DNA of 64,000 nucleotides from Accumulibacter sp. (lineage in GTDB: Bacteria; Pseudomonadota; Gammaproteobacteria; Burkholderiales; Rhodocyclaceae): contig NZ_JAZKUG010000001.1 of the NCBI RefSeq assembly GCF_036625195.1, positions 4,216,001 through 4,280,000 of the forward strand. Reading direction: 5' to 3'. Made by a program: the position numbers and the translations under genes. The notes under the pieces were generated by a model. The model did no database searches, had not been told where the DNA came from, and worked only from the letters and a program-made list of their open reading frames with translations. Of the stretch, positions 59,680 to 64,000 are shown piece by piece (position 1 is the first letter of the stretch; every line of letters starts with the position of its first letter).

Positions 59680-60957
59680 TTACGGAACCAGCCTGACGGC
59701 AGTGTCGATGGCGATGACTCCGTGGTCGGTGTATTCCATGCCAGACCCGAAGTCCATCAGGTAGCGAATCTTCGACTTGCCACCGATTCCGCCGACGAGC
59801 ACTTCCAGCTTGTCGTCGTGGTCCAGTTCCTTCTCCGACCAGAAGTACGAGTCACCGCTCTTGCGCGCCTTGCCGAACGCCTCGCCAAGCGCCTGCCCGC
59901 CAAGCAGAATCGCCCGGTCGATGGCGAACGTCGTACCGAACGCCGCGGGCACGAGGTCCGTTGCCGTCTCGGTGAGGCTTGACGTCGACGCGCACCAGCG
60001 CAGGCTGTCGCCGGCAAAGAACCGGATCGGCTTCGGCATCTTGACGATGAGGATGCCGTTCCACAGGCCGGCCTCGCCCATGAAGATCGGGTGGTTCTTG
60101 GCCATCCCGGCACGTGCCATCGCGTTGGCCTGGAAGGTGCGGAAGTTGGTGCTCTGGACGATCGATGTGTACTGCTCGGACGACACCAGCAGCACGCGCA
60201 GCGGGGCATCATCGGCGGCCTGATCGCCGTCGAACCGGACCCCCTGCGGCGGCAACGGCATGCTGTCGAGTTTGGTGCGCAGCGCGTCGATCACATCGGC
60301 CGTCATGGTGTCGGTCGAGGCGATCGTGATCTCGTTACCGGCCGCAACGACCTTCTTGAGCGAACCGGACGACGCCAGGTAGTGCCTGTTGCGCGTCGGC
60401 GCGCGAACCGGGTTGATCATGATGCTGGAGAAATCGGGGTCGGAGGTCAGCGGCACAGCCCATTCGATGTTGTAGTCGGAGCCGCGTGCGCCGGCCAAAT
60501 GCACCAGCGCCGACTGGTCCTCGTAGCGCTTGATGAAGTTGAGCGCCTGAGCCCTGGCCAGCTTGCGCAACTGATGCGGCGTGCGCTGCTGCGACATCGA
60601 GTCGCCACCACTGATCGGCTTGCGGTACTGGTTGATCCGCAGTGAGTCGAACGCGAAGTCCATGGGGTCGCCGTTACCCTCGGCGTATGCGGCGCCCATG
60701 ATCGGCTTGCCGCCGATCGGTTGTACGAGGTCGAACTTGATCTCATCGCCTGGGCCTCGGGAGAGGTCCTTGCAGCGCACGATCGGGTAGTCGTTCGACG
60801 TGTGGAACCGCAACTTGTCTTCGGACTCGTCCTGCGTCGGCATCTTGCCGGCCAGGCGGTTGAGGATGGTGAGGCGCTGCATGCACGCCGAGAAAAGAGC
60901 AACCGACTGCAGACTGATCGCCTGCGGGGCGCCGTATGGGATGGCTGTGGTGGTCAT
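59680..60957 (-). CDS. Phage major capsid protein
   Basis: This 425-residue protein lies downstream of the scaffold and upstream of a decoration-like gene. It reads as a full-length HK97-fold capsid of the DUF4043/N4 gp56-like type: an N-terminal arm (MTTTAIPYGAPQAISLQSVALFSACMQRLTILNRLAGKMP), a central A-domain-like part (VLLVSSEQYTSIVQSTNFRTFQANAMARAGMAKNHPIFMGEAGLWNG) and a C-terminal strand set ending AIDTAVRLVP. Assignment to that capsid group is by pattern and place, not by search. Confidence 0.8.
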   Translation of the reverse strand: MTTTAIPYGAPQAISLQSVALFSACMQRLTILNRLAGKMPTQDESEDKLRFHTSNDYPIVRCKDLSRGPGDEIKFDLVQPIGGKPIMGAAYAEGNGDPMDFAFDSLRINQYRKPISGGDSMSQQRTPHQLRKLARAQALNFIKRYEDQSALVHLAGARGSDYNIEWAVPLTSDPDFSSIMINPVRAPTRNRHYLASSGSLKKVVAAGNEITIASTDTMTADVIDALRTKLDSMPLPPQGVRFDGDQAADDAPLRVLLVSSEQYTSIVQSTNFRTFQANAMARAGMAKNHPIFMGEAGLWNGILIVKMPKPIRFFAGDSLRWCASTSSLTETATDLVPAAFGTTFAIDRAILLGGQALGEAFGKARKSGDSYFWSEKELDHDDKLEVLVGGIGGKSKIRYLMDFGSGMEYTDHGVIAIDTAVRLVP

Positions 60958-60976
60958 TGTGTAGCTCCAGCTAAAG

Positions 60977-61004
60977 GGATTCGCGCGCCATCACGGCGGG
61001 CTTT
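60977..61004. repeat. 28-base direct repeat, copy 1
   Basis: This sequence, starting GGATTCGCGCGCC and ending GGCGGGCTTT, recurs exactly at 62103-62130. It sits between the scaffold stop and the capsid start. Imperfect dyad symmetry (GCGCGCC/GGCGGGC) allows a hairpin, so it may influence transcript ends or messenger stability between head genes. Confidence 0.8.
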
Positions 61005-61011
61005 TCGTCGG

Positions 61012-61968
61012 TTACAGGATTCGTGACACGGCGGCCTCGATCTGGTCCGGTGTCATCTTGGAGAACTTCGCGGACAGTTGAGCCGGGCTCATGTTGAGCA
61101 TCGCCTCGGCCTCGTCGTGGTGCGGAACGGACGCAGACGGGATCGCCGACATGCTGTTCGGAGCGGGAGACCTGGCCTTGGCGATCGCCGCTGCGGCCTT
61201 GGCCTCGATGTCTCCGGCCCCGCTGGCGTCGGGCTTCGGCGGGGGCGGATCGACGTACATCTTGACCACTTTGGCCACCGCATCCGCGAGCGCCTTGTCA
61301 GGCGGCGAGCCGTTGTTCGCGTACAAGGCACTCAGCGCCTGCACTTGAGCGATGGCTTCGTGGTTCGCCTGCTGCCCGGTGTGATCCAGGAACGGATAGT
61401 CGGCGATCGCCTTGGCCGCAGCAGCCTCCACCGCCTGTTCTGCGGCGCGCTGCCTGGCCTCGGCATCACGGCGTTCGATCCTCTGGTACGCCGCTTCCTC
61501 GGCCCTGCGCGTCAACTCGGCGTCGATCTTCTCCTGAATCTCGGCCTCGAGCGTTTCGTTGTCAGCGAACACCGCCTCGCGCAGCTCGCGGCGCAGTTCC
61601 TTCAGATCGACGGGCGGAGTCGTTGCCGGCTCCATGGGTGTCTCGGCCTGCCGCTGGACAAGAGCCTCTTCGGCCCTCGCCTGCCAGTACCTGGCTTGCT
61701 CTCGGGCTGCCTGAAGCTCCTCGAACGGAATCGTGTGCTTTCCGTCCTTGGCCAACACGACTGGTGCTTCCGGCGGATCGCTGCTGGCTTCCGCAGGATC
61801 GACCTGCTGTTGCTCCGGGTTCGTCTCATCTTCTGCCGCAGCGTCGGGCGGAACGCTGGAAATTTCGCCCTCGATTGACTGGCCCTCTGCCAACTTGGCC
61901 TGGTCTTCGGCACTCAGTTGCTCGAACTCTTCCGGATGCGCCAGGAAGTAGTCGAAGTCCTTGCTCAT
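61012..61968 (-). CDS. Phage scaffolding protein
   Basis: This protein of about 318 residues is acidic, Glu/Ala/Gln-rich and largely helical, with a coiled-coil block (LKELRRELREAVFADNETLEAEIQEKIDAELTRRAEEAAYQRIERRDAEARQRAAEQ). It ends with a helical MSPAQLSAKFSKMTPDQIEAAVSRIL tail, which is where scaffolds contact capsid proteins. Place between portal and capsid genes is classical. ATG at 61968 (MSKDFDYFLAHPEEF) with GGAG upstream is preferred to ATG 61983. Confidence 0.8.
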   Translation of the reverse strand: MSKDFDYFLAHPEEFEQLSAEDQAKLAEGQSIEGEISSVPPDAAAEDETNPEQQQVDPAEASSDPPEAPVVLAKDGKHTIPFEELQAAREQARYWQARAEEALVQRQAETPMEPATTPPVDLKELRRELREAVFADNETLEAEIQEKIDAELTRRAEEAAYQRIERRDAEARQRAAEQAVEAAAAKAIADYPFLDHTGQQANHEAIAQVQALSALYANNGSPPDKALADAVAKVVKMYVDPPPPKPDASGAGDIEAKAAAAIAKARSPAPNSMSAIPSASVPHHDEAEAMLNMSPAQLSAKFSKMTPDQIEAAVSRIL

Positions 61969-61983
61969 TGCTACGCGCTCCAT

Positions 61984-62188
61984 CTACGGGAGTCGCCTGC
62001 CCTCACGGCAGGCTATCCGGTCACATATCGCCGTGAAGCGGGATGTGAGCGGTGGTTGCTACAAATGGCCTGGCCCCGAGAGGCCAGACCTCCATCTGCT
62101 GCGGATTCGCGCGCCATCACGGCGGGCTTTCTGCCGGCTGAACTCCGGCTGCGCTATGTATAGCGCGCGCCGGTCATGATAGGAAGCG
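61984..62188. other. Intergenic region with repeats and hairpins
   Basis: This 205-base gap lies between the scaffold and spike-base-like genes. It holds the second 28-base direct repeat, a small hairpin TGCCctcacGGCA near 62000 and a perfect palindrome GCGCTATGTATAGCGC at 62151-62166. No open frame or promoter is convincing. The structures may punctuate the head-gene transcript. Confidence 0.5.
62103..62130. repeat. 28-base direct repeat, copy 2
   Basis: This is an exact second copy of the repeat at 60977-61004. It is located between the spike-base-like gene and the scaffold gene, 1126 bases from copy 1. The scaffold gene thus has the same sequence on both flanks. Confidence 0.8.
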
Positions 62189-62431
62189 CTACCAGTCCAT
62201 CCAGACGATGTTGGTCGCGGTCGTAGCGGCCATGACCCTGCCGCCAGAGACGTCGAGCTGCGCGCCTGCGGGCACGGCAGAAAACGTCACGGCTGCCCCG
62301 TCCACAGCGTTCTTGACGACGACGTTTCCTGTGCCACCGACGTACAGCCGCTTGAACTGCAAGTCGGTGCTATCGCTCGGCGTCACGGCGCCGTAACGGA
62401 CGGCCGAACTCGATGTTCTCACGTTGCTCAT
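62189..62431 (-). CDS. Phage spike-base-like small protein
   Basis: This 80-residue protein (MSNVRTSSSAVRYGAVTPSDSTDLQFKRLYVGGTGNVVVKNAVDGAAVTFSAVPAGAQLDVSGGRVMAATTATNIVWMDW, here given only to show its length and shape) has the TPSDST.L....LYVGGTGN...VT..GVPAG......RV..T.TTATNIV order. That order is typical of small spike-base proteins found in many phages and gene transfer agents. ATG at 62431 overlaps the previous stop (ATGA). Confidence 0.7.
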   Translation of the reverse strand: MSNVRTSSSAVRYGAVTPSDSTDLQFKRLYVGGTGNVVVKNAVDGAAVTFSAVPAGAQLDVSGGRVMAATTATNIVWMDW

Positions 62432-62715
62432 AGCGTTTTCCTTTGCTCGGTTGCTCTTGCCATCCGGCCGTCCCTATCGACTCCGCTCGCTGGCCGATAG
62501 AAAACGTTTGGCATGGGGAGAGTCGGCCACGGCCAACCGTATGCCACAACAGACCCAGCCGCCAACGCCTCCGGCGCGTCGATTGACGCTTCTGTCCCCC
62601 AGATGTGCCCGCGCGACTCGATGTGCGAAAGCTTCCAAGTGTCGGTCGTCGGGAAACGATTCGGCGGCCCGGTCACACAGAGACGATCGATGTGCCCCTG
62701 ATACGTCTCGCTCAT
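62428..62715 (-). CDS. Small phage protein, hypothetical
   Basis: This 95-residue protein begins MSETYQGHIDRLCVTGPPNRF and contains aromatic and proline-rich segments (WPWPTLPMPNVFYRP) before a basic end. It overlaps the portal gene and the spike-base-like gene by ATGA, so it is translated with them. Not recognised. Confidence 0.6.
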   Translation of the reverse strand: MSETYQGHIDRLCVTGPPNRFPTTDTWKLSHIESRGHIWGTEASIDAPEALAAGSVVAYGWPWPTLPMPNVFYRPASGVDRDGRMARATEQRKTL

Positions 62716-64000
62716 GCCTCGCCTCCTTCGATCCCCGATCGCATGCCGACATCAGGGTTCGCCGGGTACAGCGGCGACGTGTTCTGGGGCAGATTGGCCA
62801 CCTCGGCGCCTTCTGGCGCCTGGGCGATCAACGGCGCTGCGTCGTGGTCGGGCATTCCCGCGGAGCGAAGAATCTGGTCTGCCGACAGAGCGACGCCGGG
62901 AATCATGGCGATCTGGTTCGCCGCCTGCGTCGCGCTGAAGAATCCCTCGACGGCCTTTGTCGCGGCCTCGGCTACGACCTTTTGAACCTGTGCGTCGATC
63001 AGCGGCTGCTGTTGGTTCAGCTTCTGCATTTCCAGCTCGTACCGCGCCTTGATCAGCGCCTGTTCGACGGCCGCTCTGATCTGCTCCTGCACCTCCTCCG
63101 GCGTGGCGCTGGCGCCGGCGTCCTTGATGGCCCGGATGAGATCCTCGCGATTCGGGATGTCCATGAGCGCCAACAGGAACGGCAGCATCAGCGGCTGGAA
63201 CTGTGCCGGCGCCGCTTTGAACGCCTCGGACATCGCCGCGAGCTGCTGCTGCTTGAACGTCGCCGCAGACGGAACGTTGTCGACCACCACTTTGGTCTTG
63301 ACGCGCTCGATGTCGTTGTTCAGATACCGCACTCCGGTCTGGTCGTCGGTCGCCGGCGAGTTGAGAATCACCGTCCTGTCCGGCCGGATCCCGCCGCCGT
63401 TGATGAACACCGACTCCTGCTTGCCGATGCCATCCTCGATGATCAGCGACAGCAACAGATCACCGACGGCCGCCCGGGCCGTCTTGAAGTTGTCGAGGAT
63501 GTCCGCCAGGCTCTGATTGCTCTGCTCGACCTGGGAGTTGAACTGCACGCCGCTGGTCGTGTTGGAGTTTTGCCCTTGGAACTCGGAATAGATGCCGCCG
63601 ACCCTGCGCAGACCGTCCCGGGAGTCCTGTAGGCGCTGGAACTGCTGCTGCGTCAACTGCAGATCGGTTTCGACCTTGAACAGACCGCCGTCGCGCATCG
63701 CCTTGTCGTCGAGCACGATGTCGGCGTCTGGCCGCGCTACCTCCTGCCGGAATTGCTCCTCGCTGCCGACGACGGCGCCCTTGGTGCGCACCACGCGTCG
63801 CGCCGACATCATCCACTGCGATTTGCTGTGCAAGGCGTTGATCTGATCCTGCAGGTACATCATCCCGCGCGCCAGGGCAAATGGAACGCCGGTCCTGTCT
63901 TCACGTTTGCCCCAGAACGGAACGTAGGGGAACTTGTTGTGCCGGTACGGGCTCGGCCCGTCGGACAGCTTGTGCGGCCCCATCCACCACGCCAGCCGGA
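62712..64000 (-). CDS. Portal protein, partial
   Basis: About 428 residues of a portal protein are present and the frame is open to the window edge, so the N-terminal part is outside. It resembles the P22-type podoviral portal group: PFWGKREDRTGVPFALARGMMYLQDQINALHSKSQWMM, GVQFNSQVEQSNQSLADILDNFKTARAAVGDLLLSLI, then a helical crown/barrel region rich in Gln and Ala. The portal forms the dodecameric ring for DNA entry and exit. The terminase gene would be expected further to the right. Confidence 0.75.
   Translation of the reverse strand, partial: RLAWWMGPHKLSDGPSPYRHNKFPYVPFWGKREDRTGVPFALARGMMYLQDQINALHSKSQWMMSARRVVRTKGAVVGSEEQFRQEVARPDADIVLDDKAMRDGGLFKVETDLQLTQQQFQRLQDSRDGLRRVGGIYSEFQGQNSNTTSGVQFNSQVEQSNQSLADILDNFKTARAAVGDLLLSLIIEDGIGKQESVFINGGGIRPDRTVILNSPATDDQTGVRYLNNDIERVKTKVVVDNVPSAATFKQQQLAAMSEAFKAAPAQFQPLMLPFLLALMDIPNREDLIRAIKDAGASATPEEVQEQIRAAVEQALIKARYELEMQKLNQQQPLIDAQVQKVVAEAATKAVEGFFSATQAANQIAMIPGVALSADQILRSAGMPDHDAAPLIAQAPEGAEVANLPQNTSPLYPANPDVGMRSGIEGGEA

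Larger units (their letters stand above)
27213..64000 (-). mobile_element. Podovirus-like prophage, left part
   Basis: All recognisable genes from 27230 to the right edge are on the minus strand, densely packed and mostly joined by ATGA overlaps. They include a portal, scaffold, capsid, adaptor, tail, tailspike and two polyvalent proteins. No sheath, tape-measure or tail-tube gene is seen, which fits a short-tailed phage. Terminase, integrase and repressor must lie to the right of the window. The left border is placed where the truncated C4-linked gene loses similarity; the tRNA-Ser fragment at 26549 is an alternative border. Confidence 0.8.

Overview
The window looks like chromosomal DNA of a high-GC betaproteobacterium, probably a Rhodocyclales member close to Candidatus Accumulibacter. 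That placement is an inference from the style of the housekeeping proteins (GuaB, GuaA, SmpB, RatA, RnfH, LutABC), the intergenic inverted-repeat elements and the GC-rich codon use. No marker gene in the window proves it.

Positions 1-2161 (minus) hold most of a large protein that joins an archaeo-eukaryotic primase-like domain to a DEAD/DEAH helicase, the architecture known from TOTE-type conflict genes. Divergent from it are a ClpX-like ATPase without the zinc-binding domain and with an altered pore loop, and an overlapping membrane-anchored alpha/beta hydrolase. Next comes an L-lactate utilisation operon (lutA, lutC, lutB, minus) with a divergent FadR/LldR-type regulator. The space between them has two perfect TGGTnnnACCA operators. 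A 168-bp MITE-like element follows and supplies the stop codon of smpB. Then come ratA-rnfH, a DUF4124 protein, guaB and guaA, a hypothetical gene and a truncated IS4-type transposase.

Positions 15345-26270 (minus) form one tightly packed defence operon. In transcription order it holds a DUF499 ATPase, a DUF3780 protein, a VapBC-type pair, a DUF1156 DNA methylase, a UPF0175/DUF3368 (PIN) pair and a phospholipase-D/SNF2-type helicase. It resembles a restriction- or BREX-like system without PglZ, and each toxin-antitoxin pair is placed between core genes. This is the most attractive system in the window, with the primase-helicase at the left edge as a second conflict gene.

At 26484-26608 lies the 3' half of a tRNA-Ser(CGA) gene followed by its terminator, with the 5' half missing. 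This is the footprint of site-specific integration. To its right are a 13-bp inverted repeat, a C4 antisense-RNA-like leader and a gene cut off after about 58 codons.

From about 27213 to the right edge, every gene is on the minus strand and belongs to a podovirus-like prophage. Reading in the direction of transcription there is a portal, spike-base-like protein, scaffold, major capsid, head-tail adaptor, several tail proteins, a tailspike with a polysaccharide-deacetylase-like domain, and two large polyvalent proteins (1411 and 3472 aa). Most junctions overlap by ATGA. No integrase, terminase or repressor is in the window, so the prophage continues to the right. Inside the 3472-aa gene, a 122-codon reading frame with its own ribosome binding site is nested in another frame.
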